Source: Desulfovirgula sp. (GTDB taxonomy: Bacteria; Bacillota; Desulfotomaculia; Desulfotomaculales; Desulfocucumaceae). From it: 50,259 nt of DNA. The DNA lies in contig DYET01000090.1 of assembly GCA_020725625.1 (NCBI GenBank), positions 1 through 50,259 on the forward strand, in the 5' to 3' direction. This document shows positions 39,857 through 48,917 of this stretch, piece by piece (the stretch's first letter is position 1; each line of letters starts with the position of its first letter). Position numbers and translations under genes: made by a program. The notes beneath the pieces are model-generated. The model was not told where the DNA came from, did no database searches, and saw only the letters and a program-made list of their open reading frames with translations.

Positions 39857-41707
39857 ATGTCCGCCGGTTTAGGTCTGGGTGCGGTCTACCTGGGAGACGG
39901 CCGCTGCCGGTTCACCGTCTGGGCCCCGCTGGCCCGGAAAGTGGACCTGCACATTGTAGCGCCCCGGGGCCGCCTGATCCCCATGACCCGGGTGGAACGG
40001 GGCTATCACCGCACAGAGGTAACGGACGTGGAACCCGGAAGTCTTTATTTTTATATCCTGGACGGCCGAAAGGAAAGGCCGGACCCCGCTTCCCGGCACC
40101 AGCCCCGGGGTGTGCACGGCCCTTCCCGGGTGGTGGATCTACGCTCCTTCGCCTGGACTGACCGCTGCTGGTTCGGCCCGTCCCGGCAGGATCTGGTTTT
40201 CTACGAAATCCACGTCGGCATATACACACCTGAGGGAACATTTGAGGCCATTATTCCCCTTTTGGACGATCTGGCGGAACTGGGCGTCACCGTCCTGGAG
40301 CTGATGCCGGTGGCCCAGTTCCCGGGAAACCGCAACTGGGGTTACGACGGCGCATACCCCTTTGCGGTGCAAGATTCATACGGCGGCCCCGAGGGCTTAA
40401 GGCACCTTGTGGACGCCTGCCACAGCCGCGGGCTGGCGGTATTTCTCGACGTGGTTTACAATCACCTGGGTCCCGAGGGCAACTACCTGGGAGATTTCGG
40501 GCCTTACTTCACCGACCGTTACCTTACGCCCTGGGGAGCCGCCCTTAACTTTGACGGGCCTGGCAGCGACGAGGTGCGGCGGTTCTTCATCGAGAACGCC
40601 TTATACTGGCTGACGGAGTTCCACATCGACGGTTTAAGGCTGGACGCCGTCCATGCCATCACCGACAAATCCGCCCTGCCCTTCCTGGAGGAATTGGCCT
40701 CCACCGCCCAAGCACAGGGAAACCGGCTGGGACGAAGGGTCCACCTGGTGGCCGAGAGCGACCTGAACGATCCCCGGATAATCCGGCCCCGGGCCACCGG
40801 GGGCTTTGGTTTCGACGCCCAATGGAACGACGACTTTCACCACGCCCTGCACTCTCTGCTGACGGGCGAGCGGGACGGCTATTACCGGGACTTCGGGACC
40901 CTTGATCACCTGGCCCGGGCCCTCCGCGGGGGCTATGTATACACCGGCCAGTACTCAGCCTACCGCAGCAGACGGCACGGCCGCCGGCCGGACCCCGGCG
41001 ACGCCTTGCGGTTTGTGGTTTTTTCACAAAACCACGACCAGGTGGGCAACCGCGCCCGCGGGGAGAGACTAGGGCGCCTGGTCGGCCTCGATGAATTGAA
41101 ACTGGCAGCCTCGCTTGTGATCCTGTCTCCCTTCACGCCCCTGCTGTTCATGGGCGAGGAATACGGTGAAACCGCCCCCTTTCAATACTTTACCAGTTAT
41201 ACCGACCCGGACCTGGCGGAAGCGGTGCGCAAAGGCCGGCGGGAGGAGTTTGCCTGCTCCGGGTGGGAAGGCCGGGCTCCCGACCCCCAGGACGAGGCAA
41301 CATTCCTGAACTCCAGGCTGAAACACGACCTCCGCCGGATGGAACCTCACTCCGCACTTTTCCGGTTTTACCGGGAACTTCTGCGGCTGCGCCGGGAAAA
41401 TCCCGCCCTGGCGAGCACCAGCCTGGAGGACATGGAGGTTACCGCCCTTTACGGGGACCGGGTGATCTTCGTCCGGCGGTGGTCCGGTGAGGACGAGGTG
41501 TGGGCGGCCTTCTCCTTCAGCGGGAACCGGTCCCCGGTCTCACTTCCCGTGCCGGCAGGCCGGTGGCGTAAATTGCTGGACTCCGCCGAGGACGTCTGGC
41601 TGGGCGGCGGGAGCGAGACGCCCGAAGCCCTTGTATCCCGGGGAGAGGTCCGCATCTCCATAAGTCCAAAAGCGTGCCTCCTGTTCGGGCGCGTTAAGGA
41701 GGAATAA
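39857..41707 (+). CDS. treZ: Malto-oligosyltrehalose trehalohydrolase (GH13)
   Basis: A 616-residue GH13 enzyme that splits trehalose from maltooligosyl-trehalose. An N-terminal CBM48-type domain (FTVWAPLARKVDLH) precedes the barrel, which has MPVAQFPGNRNWGYDGAY, the nucleophile Asp263 (GLRLDAVHAI), acid/base Glu300 (VAESDLNDP) and Asp394 (NHDQVGNR). GYDGAYPFAVQDSYGGPEG is the TreZ-typical region. ATG 39857 has AAGG eight bases upstream; GTG 39848 is an in-frame alternative that would overlap malQ. It works with TreY three genes on. Confidence 0.94.
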   Translation: MSAGLGLGAVYLGDGRCRFTVWAPLARKVDLHIVAPRGRLIPMTRVERGYHRTEVTDVEPGSLYFYILDGRKERPDPASRHQPRGVHGPSRVVDLRSFAWTDRCWFGPSRQDLVFYEIHVGIYTPEGTFEAIIPLLDDLAELGVTVLELMPVAQFPGNRNWGYDGAYPFAVQDSYGGPEGLRHLVDACHSRGLAVFLDVVYNHLGPEGNYLGDFGPYFTDRYLTPWGAALNFDGPGSDEVRRFFIENALYWLTEFHIDGLRLDAVHAITDKSALPFLEELASTAQAQGNRLGRRVHLVAESDLNDPRIIRPRATGGFGFDAQWNDDFHHALHSLLTGERDGYYRDFGTLDHLARALRGGYVYTGQYSAYRSRRHGRRPDPGDALRFVVFSQNHDQVGNRARGERLGRLVGLDELKLAASLVILSPFTPLLFMGEEYGETAPFQYFTSYTDPDLAEAVRKGRREEFACSGWEGRAPDPQDEATFLNSRLKHDLRRMEPHSALFRFYRELLRLRRENPALASTSLEDMEVTALYGDRVIFVRRWSGEDEVWAAFSFSGNRSPVSLPVPAGRWRKLLDSAEDVWLGGGSETPEALVSRGEVRISISPKACLLFGRVKEE

Positions 41708-41712
41708 GTCTG

Positions 41713-44145
41713 ATGGAAAAATATATCTGTATTCACGGCCATTTTTACCAGCCCCCGAGGGAAAACCCCTGGCTGGAGAACATTGAGCTCCAGGACTCGG
41801 CCTATCCCTACCACGACTGGAACGAGAGGATTACCGCAGAATGCTACGAACCGAACGCTGCCTCCCGAATATTGAACGGAGATGGCTGGATCAGAAAAAT
41901 AGTAAACAATTATTCAAAAATCAGCTTTAATTTCGGCCCCACCCTGCTCTCCTGGATGGAAGCCAACGAGCCGGAGGTATACCAGGCCATAATCGAGGCC
42001 GACAGAAAAAGCCGGGAGAACTTTTCGGGGCACGGATCGGCCATCGCCCAGGCGTACAACCACATAATCATGCCCCTGGCCAACAGCCGCGACAAGTACA
42101 CCCAGGTATTCTGGGGAATAAAGGACTTCGAACACCGCTTCGGGCGGAAACCGGAAGGAATGTGGCTGCCGGAGACGGCAGTGGATCTGGAAACCCTGGA
42201 TATTATGGCGGATCTTGGCATCCGCTTCACCATCCTGGCTCCGTATCAGGCCCGGCGGGTGCGCAGGATCGGCGACAAGGGCTGGATTGACCCGGGGCCC
42301 GGGGGAATTGACACCACCATGCCCTACCGCGTCAACCTGCCCGGAGCAGACCGGGCGATCAGTGTGTTTTTTTACAACGGCGAAATTTCCCGGGCTGTCG
42401 CCTTCGAAAAACTGCTCTCCAACGGCGAGCGCTTCGCCAGGCGCCTTCTGGCCGCTTTCAGCGAAGAACCCGGGCCCCCGCGGCTGGTCAACATAGCCAC
42501 CGACGGCGAGACCTACGGTCACCATCACCGGCACGGGGACATGGCGCTGGCCTACGCCGTCCATTACCTCGAGTCCAACAGGCTGGCCCGGATTACGAAC
42601 TATGCGGAGTACCTGGAAAAGCACCCGCCCACCCACGAAGTGGAAATCAATGAAAACACCGCCTGGAGCTGCGCTCACGGGGTCGAACGCTGGCGGAACA
42701 ACTGCGGCTGCAACTCCGGCATGCATCCCGGGTGGGGGCAGGCCTGGCGGGCCCCCCTGCGCAGCGCCCTGAACTGGCTGAGGAACAGCATGGCACCCCG
42801 TTACGAGGGGAAGGCGAAACAGTTCTTTAAGGACCCCTGGGCGGCGCGAAACGATTACATCTCGGTCATTCTCCGCCGCTCCCCCGAGGTTGCGGACAGT
42901 TTCCTGGAAAAACACTCCGGCCGCCGGCTAAACCCCGGGGAACGGACCGCAGCCCTGAAGCTTCTGGAAATGCAGCGTCACGCCATGCTCATGTACACCA
43001 GCTGCGGCTGGTTCTTTGACGATATTTCAGGGATCGAAACGGTGCAGGTAATCAAATACGCCGCCCGTGTTATCCAGCTTGCCCGGGACCTGTTCGACGC
43101 CGACCCGGAGCCCCATTTCCTCGGGATGCTGGCGCAGGCCAAAAGCAACATCCCCGAATACCGTGACGGCGCCCACATATACCAGAGGTTTGTCAGGCCG
43201 GCCATGGTCGACCTGCTCAAGGTAGGCGCCCATTACGCCATCTGCTCCCTTTTCGAGTCGTACGACAACTATTCCGGCATCTTCTGCTACGACGTCTACC
43301 GGGAAGATTTCAACAGCCGCCTGGCCGGAACGGCCAGGTTGTCCGCCGGGCGGGCCAGGGTGACTTCCAGAATCACCGGGGACTCGATGACCATCATCTA
43401 CGGGGTGGTCAATCTGGGCAACCACAACGTGAACTGCGGCGTCAGGGAACACCGGGACGAAGAAACTTACCGGCAAATGGTGCAGGACCTGACGGCCGCC
43501 TTCGACCGGGGGGACTTTCCCGAAGTAATCCGCCTCCTGGACCAGCACTTCGAAGGGTCGACCTTCTCCTTGAAGGAGCTTTTCCGCGACAAGCAGCGGG
43601 TGGTCCTGGAAACTATCCTCGAAAACACCCTGGCCGAGGTGACGGCCGGATACCAGCGCGTATACGGCCACCATGCGCCCCTGATGCGCTTTTTAAAGGA
43701 CATTGACATTCCCCAGCCCCGCGGGCTGTCCGCCGCCGCCGAAATCGTGCTGAACACCAGCCTTCGCCGGGCCTTCGACGGCGATCCCCTGGACATCGAT
43801 CGCATCAGGGCCCTTCTGGACGAGGCGGAAATGTCAGGCATTCCGCTGGACGGCGCCGGGCTCGGGTACGTCCTGGAGCAGACCCTGGGGCGAATGGGGG
43901 ACCGCCTCCGCCATCAGCCCGCCGATCCTGCCCTGATGGCCCACCTGGACGAAGTGGTGGGCCTGGTCCGGTCCCTTCCCTTCGAGGTCGATCTCTGGAA
44001 GTTGCAAAACATCTATTACGGGTTGCTGCAGGCGGTCTGTCCGGAGTTCAGGAAAAAGGCCGCGGAGGGCGACCGGGACGCCGGGGCGTGGCTTGAGCGG
44101 TTCAACGCCCTGGGAGACAAACTCCTCATCCGGAGAGGCAAATAA
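41713..44145 (+). CDS. GH57-like glycoside hydrolase with DUF3536 region
   Basis: An 810-residue cytosolic protein. The N-terminal half is a GH57 fold: HGHFYQPPREN at the start, the likely nucleophile Glu154 in GMWLPETAVD and the acid/base Asp264 in ATDGETYGHHH. The remaining ~400 residues match the DUF3536 type of C-terminal extension. Substrate unknown; the position between treZ and treY suggests an alpha-glucan-acting enzyme, e.g. a glucanotransferase, debranching or branching activity that provides suitable chains. ATG 41713 follows AAGGAGG. Spacing to its neighbours is very short, so all are co-transcribed. Confidence 0.88.
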   Translation: MEKYICIHGHFYQPPRENPWLENIELQDSAYPYHDWNERITAECYEPNAASRILNGDGWIRKIVNNYSKISFNFGPTLLSWMEANEPEVYQAIIEADRKSRENFSGHGSAIAQAYNHIIMPLANSRDKYTQVFWGIKDFEHRFGRKPEGMWLPETAVDLETLDIMADLGIRFTILAPYQARRVRRIGDKGWIDPGPGGIDTTMPYRVNLPGADRAISVFFYNGEISRAVAFEKLLSNGERFARRLLAAFSEEPGPPRLVNIATDGETYGHHHRHGDMALAYAVHYLESNRLARITNYAEYLEKHPPTHEVEINENTAWSCAHGVERWRNNCGCNSGMHPGWGQAWRAPLRSALNWLRNSMAPRYEGKAKQFFKDPWAARNDYISVILRRSPEVADSFLEKHSGRRLNPGERTAALKLLEMQRHAMLMYTSCGWFFDDISGIETVQVIKYAARVIQLARDLFDADPEPHFLGMLAQAKSNIPEYRDGAHIYQRFVRPAMVDLLKVGAHYAICSLFESYDNYSGIFCYDVYREDFNSRLAGTARLSAGRARVTSRITGDSMTIIYGVVNLGNHNVNCGVREHRDEETYRQMVQDLTAAFDRGDFPEVIRLLDQHFEGSTFSLKELFRDKQRVVLETILENTLAEVTAGYQRVYGHHAPLMRFLKDIDIPQPRGLSAAAEIVLNTSLRRAFDGDPLDIDRIRALLDEAEMSGIPLDGAGLGYVLEQTLGRMGDRLRHQPADPALMAHLDEVVGLVRSLPFEVDLWKLQNIYYGLLQAVCPEFRKKAAEGDRDAGAWLERFNALGDKLLIRRGK

Positions 44146-44146
44146 A

Positions 44147-47020
44147 ATGACCAGCCAGCGGATCCCCTCCGCCACGTACAGAGTGCAGTTCAACCGGAAC
44201 TTCGGTTTTCTTCAGGCTGCCGGCCTGTTGCCGTACCTGCACGCCCTGGGGGTGTCCGACCTTTACGCCTCTCCCCTGCTCAAGGCCAGGCCGGGAAGCC
44301 CCCACGGATACGACGTAACCGACCCCGCCCGGCTGAACCCGGAACTCGGGGGCGACGGAGATTTCTCCAAGCTTGTGGAGGGCCTGGGGCGGCACGGGAT
44401 GGGGCTGCTGCTGGACATAGTGCCCAACCACATGGCCGCCAGCAGTGAAAACCCCTGGTTCCGGGATGTTCTTCAAAACGGTGAAAACTCGCCTTTCGCA
44501 GCCTACTTCGACATCGACTGGCGGCCCCTCAGGCCGGGGCTGGCGGGAAAAGTGCTGCTTCCCATCCTGGGGGAGCCTTACGGCAGGGTTCTTGAAAACC
44601 GGGAGCTGTCCCTTGAGCTGGCGGAGGACGGCTTTTGGGTGACATATCACGACAGGAGGCTGCCGCTGAGCCCCGGATCAACAAAGCGGATCCTGAACGT
44701 CTGGGCCGGTCTGCTTGCCGCCTCCCTGGGGCCCGACCACCCCGCAACTCCCCAGATCGATCAACTGCGGCAGGCCTTGAAAACTAATAACCCATCCGCC
44801 GCGGAAAACAATCCCCCCGCGGCTGCCATAACAGGCGCGGTTAAGATCTTTTGGCGCCTGCGTAGTAGCTTTCCGGAAATCAGGGCGTTCCTGGACGGGA
44901 ACCTGGAAGCCTTAAACGGCACCAGGGGAGACCCCCGAAGCTTCGACCTGCTGGACGGGATTCTGGCGGAACAGTTCTACCGGCTTGCCTTCTGGCGTAC
45001 TGCCGGCGAGGATATAAACTACCGCCGCTTTTTTGACGTTAGCGACCTGGTCTCGATCCGGACGGAGGTTGAAGAAGTGTTTGAAGCCTGCCACTCACTG
45101 GTACTCGACCTGGCCGGGTCGGGGCGGGTCACCGGGCTGCGGATCGACCATATCGACGGGCTGTACGACCCGGGGGCCTACCTGGCCAGGCTCAGGGAGC
45201 GGCTGCCTCCCGGTGTTTACGTGGTCGTCGAAAAAATCCTGGGGGACGGCGAGGAAATTCCCGCCCGCTGGCAGGCCTGCGGGACAACGGGCTATGATTT
45301 CCTCAACAAACTCAACGGCATCTTCGTGGACCGGCAGGGAATCCCGATCCTGGCCGATCTCTATGTCCGGGCAAGCGGGCTTGCGGAGGATTTTGAAACG
45401 GTGGCTTATTCCCAAAAAAAACGCGTAATGGAGGATCTTTTCCCCGCTGGGGTGCGCGCCCTGGTGCGGCGGCTGGGCCTCCTGGCCGAGGAGGACCGGT
45501 TCGGCCGCGATCTCACCCTGGCCGAACTTGAACAGGCCCTTGTGGAAATCACCGCCTGTCTCAAAGTATACCGGACCTACACCCGCGATTTCACGGTGGC
45601 CGCCCCGGACCGGGACTCCATCAACCGGGCCGCCGCGGAAGCCGTCCTGAGGCGTCCGCCCGCCGCCCGGGCCTGCCGTTTCCTGCGCAGCGTACTGCTC
45701 CTGGAATTCCCGGACAACGCCCCGGCCGGCCGGAAGGCGGCCTGGCTGGAGTTCGTCATGCGCTGGCAGCAACTCACCGGCCCGGTTATGGCCAAAGGTT
45801 ACGAAGACACCGCTCTCTATCTCTTCAACCGGCTGGTATCCCTCAATGAAGTGGGCGGCGATCCCGGATCCACCGGGACAACGGTGCAGGATTTTCACCT
45901 CTTCAACAAGTCCAGGCGGGACCGCTGGCCTCACACCATGAACGCCACATCCACCCACGACACCAAGCGGAGTGAAGATGTGAGGGCAAGGATTAACGTC
46001 CTGTCGGAGATCCCGGCCGCCTGGGCGGTCCGGGTGGAACGCTGGCGCCGCTGGAACCAGGCCAAAAAGCCGGCCTTAAACGGCCGGCCCGTGCCCGACG
46101 GAAACACCGAGCTGTTCATCTATCAAACGCTGGTGGGCGCCTGGCCTTTGCGGGAGGAAGAACTGCCCGGGTTTAAGGAACGCTTCCTGGACTACCTGGT
46201 GAAGGCGTCCCGGGAGGCGAAAAGCCGCACCAGCTGGGTCCGCCCGGACCCGGATTACGAAGAAGGTCTCAGGGAATTCGCCGCGTCCATTCTCGACCTG
46301 GTGGACGAAAACCTTTTTCTGCGCGACTTCAGGGAGTTCCAGCGGGTGGTGGCCTTCTACGGCGCCCTGGGATCGCTGGGGCAGGTGCTTCTTAAAATCG
46401 CCTCCCCCGGCGTACCCGACTTCTACCAGGGAACGGAACTTTGGAATTTCAGCCTGGTCGACCCGGACAACCGCCGCCCTGTTGACTTCCGTCATTTGTC
46501 CGGGATCTTGGCGGGGCTGAAGTCCGAGGAGTCCCGGGGGCTGCTTCCCCTGGCCAGAAAACTTTTATCCGGCTGGGAGGACGGCCGGGTAAAACTATAC
46601 CTGACTTACAGGGCGCTGAATTTCCGCAAGGTTCACAGGGAACTGTTCACCCGGGGCGAATATACACCCCTGGAGGTGAAGGGCCACGGGCAGGATCACG
46701 CCTGTGCCTTCGCCAGGCACCTGGGAGGCCGGTGGGTTCTGGCCGCCGCCCCCCGCCTGCTGGCCCGGCTTGCAACGGCCCTTAAGGCGCCGCAGGAAAG
46801 GGGTGACCTGCCGGCCGCCGGCAGGATGCCGGAAGATCCGGCCTGGGGAGAAAGCTGCCTCGTCTTGCCCGAACAGGCGCCGGCCGTCTGGCGCAACATC
46901 TTTACGGGCGAGGCGGTGGCCGCCGCCCCGGCCGGCCATGACCCGCAGTCCTCCCGGAGAATTATCCGTCTGGCCGACGTGTTCCGGGATTTTCCCGCCG
47001 CGCTGCTGGCGGGGGAGTGA
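44147..47020 (+). CDS. treY: Malto-oligosyltrehalose synthase (GH13)
   Basis: A 957-residue TreY, which rearranges the reducing-end alpha-1,4 bond of maltodextrin to the alpha,alpha-1,1 bond of trehalose. Family marks are the N-terminal TYRVQFNRNFGFLQAAGLLPYL, VSDLYASPLLKARPGSPHGYDV, VPNHMA, nucleophile Asp334 in LRIDHIDGL and acid/base Glu362 in VVEKILGDGE; also NATSTHDTKRSED and SPGVPDFYQGTELW. The length is rather longer than the usual ~720-900. ATG 44147 follows GAGAGG and starts one base after the GH57 stop. Product is passed to TreZ. Confidence 0.95.
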   Translation: MTSQRIPSATYRVQFNRNFGFLQAAGLLPYLHALGVSDLYASPLLKARPGSPHGYDVTDPARLNPELGGDGDFSKLVEGLGRHGMGLLLDIVPNHMAASSENPWFRDVLQNGENSPFAAYFDIDWRPLRPGLAGKVLLPILGEPYGRVLENRELSLELAEDGFWVTYHDRRLPLSPGSTKRILNVWAGLLAASLGPDHPATPQIDQLRQALKTNNPSAAENNPPAAAITGAVKIFWRLRSSFPEIRAFLDGNLEALNGTRGDPRSFDLLDGILAEQFYRLAFWRTAGEDINYRRFFDVSDLVSIRTEVEEVFEACHSLVLDLAGSGRVTGLRIDHIDGLYDPGAYLARLRERLPPGVYVVVEKILGDGEEIPARWQACGTTGYDFLNKLNGIFVDRQGIPILADLYVRASGLAEDFETVAYSQKKRVMEDLFPAGVRALVRRLGLLAEEDRFGRDLTLAELEQALVEITACLKVYRTYTRDFTVAAPDRDSINRAAAEAVLRRPPAARACRFLRSVLLLEFPDNAPAGRKAAWLEFVMRWQQLTGPVMAKGYEDTALYLFNRLVSLNEVGGDPGSTGTTVQDFHLFNKSRRDRWPHTMNATSTHDTKRSEDVRARINVLSEIPAAWAVRVERWRRWNQAKKPALNGRPVPDGNTELFIYQTLVGAWPLREEELPGFKERFLDYLVKASREAKSRTSWVRPDPDYEEGLREFAASILDLVDENLFLRDFREFQRVVAFYGALGSLGQVLLKIASPGVPDFYQGTELWNFSLVDPDNRRPVDFRHLSGILAGLKSEESRGLLPLARKLLSGWEDGRVKLYLTYRALNFRKVHRELFTRGEYTPLEVKGHGQDHACAFARHLGGRWVLAAAPRLLARLATALKAPQERGDLPAAGRMPEDPAWGESCLVLPEQAPAVWRNIFTGEAVAAAPAGHDPQSSRRIIRLADVFRDFPAALLAGE

Positions 47021-47070
47021 AAAAATAAAAAAATAATTAATGCTGCTGTCAAACACATGAAGCCAAGCCG

Positions 47071-48306
47071 ATGAAAGGAGTTCGAGAGACGGTGGGATTT
47101 GGACTCAAGGATTACGAGAGTGTGGCTGTCAGCGTGGTTATCGACAAAATCAAACGGCTGGGAGAAAACCTGCAGGGATATTCCGTATTACACATCAACT
47201 CCACCAGGTACGGCGGCGGCGTGGCCGAAATCCTCCACTCACTGGTGCCCCTGATGCAGGAGGTGGGGCTGGACGCAAGGTGGTCGGTTCTGGAAGGAGA
47301 CCAGGATTTTTTCAACGCCACCAAGCAGTTCCACAACGGGCTTCACGGGCAGCCCGTGAACGTGACCGGAAGGATGATGGAAAGCTTTCTCGCCACGGCT
47401 AAAAGGAACCGGCAGCTGGTGGCGGGAGAAAATGACCTGGTGGTAATCCACGACCAGCAACCCCTGGGCCTGACGGCCTTTCGGGGCGACTCCGGCAGCC
47501 GCTGGCTCTGGTACTGCCACATCGACCCCAGCCATGCCGTGCCGCCGGTTTGGTACTTTCTGGCGCCCATGGCGGCCGCCTGCGATGCGGCGGTGTTCCA
47601 CCTCCCGGAATATGCCCGGGACCTCCCGGTGCTCCAGTATTTCATGCCCCCGGCCATCGACCCCCTGTCCGACAAAAACAGAGACGTCTCCCAGGAGGAG
47701 TACGACACCGTCCTGAACAACCTGGGAGTTGACCCGGAAGGGCCGCCGGTTATCCTCCAGGTCTCCCGCTTCGACCGGCTGAAGGACCCGGTGGGCCTGA
47801 TCCAGGCCTTTAAACTGGTGAAAAAAACAAGGGAATGCAGGCTCATACTGGCCGGGGGCAGCGCCGAGGACGACCCCGAGGGCGCGGCTGTTCTCGACGA
47901 GGTCCGGGCAGCCGCGGACGGAGACCCCGAAATCAGTATTCTCGCCCTGTCCCCGGACGCCAACCTGGAAATCAACGTGCTTCAGCGGCGCGCCGACATA
48001 GTGGTCCAGAAGTCCCTGCGCGAGGGTTTCGGCCTGACCGCCACCGAGGCCCTGTGGAAGGGCAAGCCCCTGGTGGCAACACCCACTGGAGGCCTGGCCC
48101 ACCAGGTGCTGGACGAAAAGACAGGACTGTCCGCCCGGACTGTGGAGGAGACCGCCGCCCAGATCGACCGCCTGATCGGGGACCCCGAGCTGGGGAGGCG
48201 CCTGGGCGCCGACGGGCGCGAGCACGTGCGCCAGAACTATATCCTTCCGGTCTACCTGCGCAACTGGCTGAGGCTCCTGACCCTGATTAGCGGGCGGGGC
48301 CGCTGA
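47071..48306 (+). CDS. treT: Trehalose glycosyltransferring synthase (GT4)
   Basis: A 411-residue GT4 glycosyltransferase that makes trehalose reversibly from NDP-glucose and glucose. Strong family signature HINSTRYGGGVAEILHSLVPLM near residue 42, DQQPLGL, WYCHIDPSHAV, ILQVSRFDRLKDP and KSLREGFGLTATEALWKGKPLVATPTGG. As last gene of the operon it adds a second trehalose route to TreYZ. ATG 47071 has only a weak ribosome site; GTG 47092, 11 bases after AAAGGAG, is an equally good start. Substrate (UDP-, ADP- or GDP-glucose) cannot be read from sequence. Confidence 0.92.
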   Translation: MKGVRETVGFGLKDYESVAVSVVIDKIKRLGENLQGYSVLHINSTRYGGGVAEILHSLVPLMQEVGLDARWSVLEGDQDFFNATKQFHNGLHGQPVNVTGRMMESFLATAKRNRQLVAGENDLVVIHDQQPLGLTAFRGDSGSRWLWYCHIDPSHAVPPVWYFLAPMAAACDAAVFHLPEYARDLPVLQYFMPPAIDPLSDKNRDVSQEEYDTVLNNLGVDPEGPPVILQVSRFDRLKDPVGLIQAFKLVKKTRECRLILAGGSAEDDPEGAAVLDEVRAAADGDPEISILALSPDANLEINVLQRRADIVVQKSLREGFGLTATEALWKGKPLVATPTGGLAHQVLDEKTGLSARTVEETAAQIDRLIGDPELGRRLGADGREHVRQNYILPVYLRNWLRLLTLISGRGR

Positions 48307-48375
48307 CTGCCCCGGCGGGAGTGCGGTGCATGCCCCTGGCGTGTTTGTCCCGCCCCGACCCGCCGACGGATCCGG

Positions 48376-48404
48376 TTTTCACCAGAACGGTTTTCTGGTA
48401 AAAT
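48376..48404 (+). promoter_or_regulatory. Promoter with an operator-like dyad in the spacer
   Basis: TTTTCA (48376-48381), a 17-base spacer and TAAAAT (48399-48404). The spacer is itself an inverted repeat, CCAGAA-CGGTT-TTCTGG, suggesting a repressor site between the hexamers. The perfect palindrome CCGGTGCACCGG follows at 48419-48430 in the leader. The target is the small membrane protein gene at 48489. Confidence 0.5.
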
Positions 48405-48488
48405 AAATCAGGCGCTTCCCGGTGCACCGGAGCGGTTGAACCTGATCGCCCGGCCGGGAATCCGGCCCGGTGAAAAGAGGTGAAATTT

Positions 48489-48695
48489 TTGACCCGGTCT
48501 GTGCTGGCCAATTTTGTGTACGTCAGCATGCTGATTTTTATGATTTTTTCGGCCGTCTGGGTTATGGCTGACTCCCGCAGGAGGGGCAGGCCCTGGGGTG
48601 AGACACTGGCCTGGGGTCTGTTTGCCGGGTGGTTTATCGGGCTGGGCCTGATTGTGTACATTTACTGGAACCGGAAATTTTCAGACCGACTTTAG
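48489..48695 (+). CDS. Small two-helix membrane protein
   Basis: A 68-residue protein of unknown function with two membrane helices: LANFVYVSMLIFMIFSAVWVM and the pair LAWGLFAGWFIGLGLIVYIYW, separated by a basic loop (SRRRGRPWGE). TTG 48489 has GAGGTG six bases upstream; GTG 48480 is an in-frame alternative without spacing. The family resembles small uncharacterised membrane proteins of Clostridia (PLDc_N-like outline), without a known partner. It is preceded by the regulated-looking promoter and followed by a short hairpin at 48694-48712. Confidence 0.6.
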   Translation: MTRSVLANFVYVSMLIFMIFSAVWVMADSRRRGRPWGETLAWGLFAGWFIGLGLIVYIYWNRKFSDRL

Positions 48696-48712
48696 GCCGC
48701 CGGTGGCGGCCT
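48694..48712 (+). terminator. Short hairpin at the end of the small membrane protein gene
   Basis: AGGCCGCC pairs with GGCGGCCT over a three-base loop and overlaps the stop codon. It is followed by GAAGTATTTG, with no clean T-run, so terminator strength is doubtful. Confidence 0.4.
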
Positions 48713-48917
48713 GAAGTATTTGTAAATGATTGTTGACAGTTTTTTTCAATGTATATTCTTGTTCACAGGCGCGAGTTTTAATCGTCCCCAAAACCCCGCC
48801 CCCCAAAGCAAAACAAGCGTTGGTACGGATATTGCATGCCATAAGTTAGTTGGATAAAGGGTTCGAGAAATTACTGAAAACGGCTGCCGACAGCCGTGAT
48901 GATAGGAGTTGGTGCAG

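Noticed and set aside
48733-48757. Perfect TTGACA with TATATT before the second thiolase
   Set aside because: The spacer is only 13 bases, too short for a standard sigma-A promoter, so it was not annotated as one.
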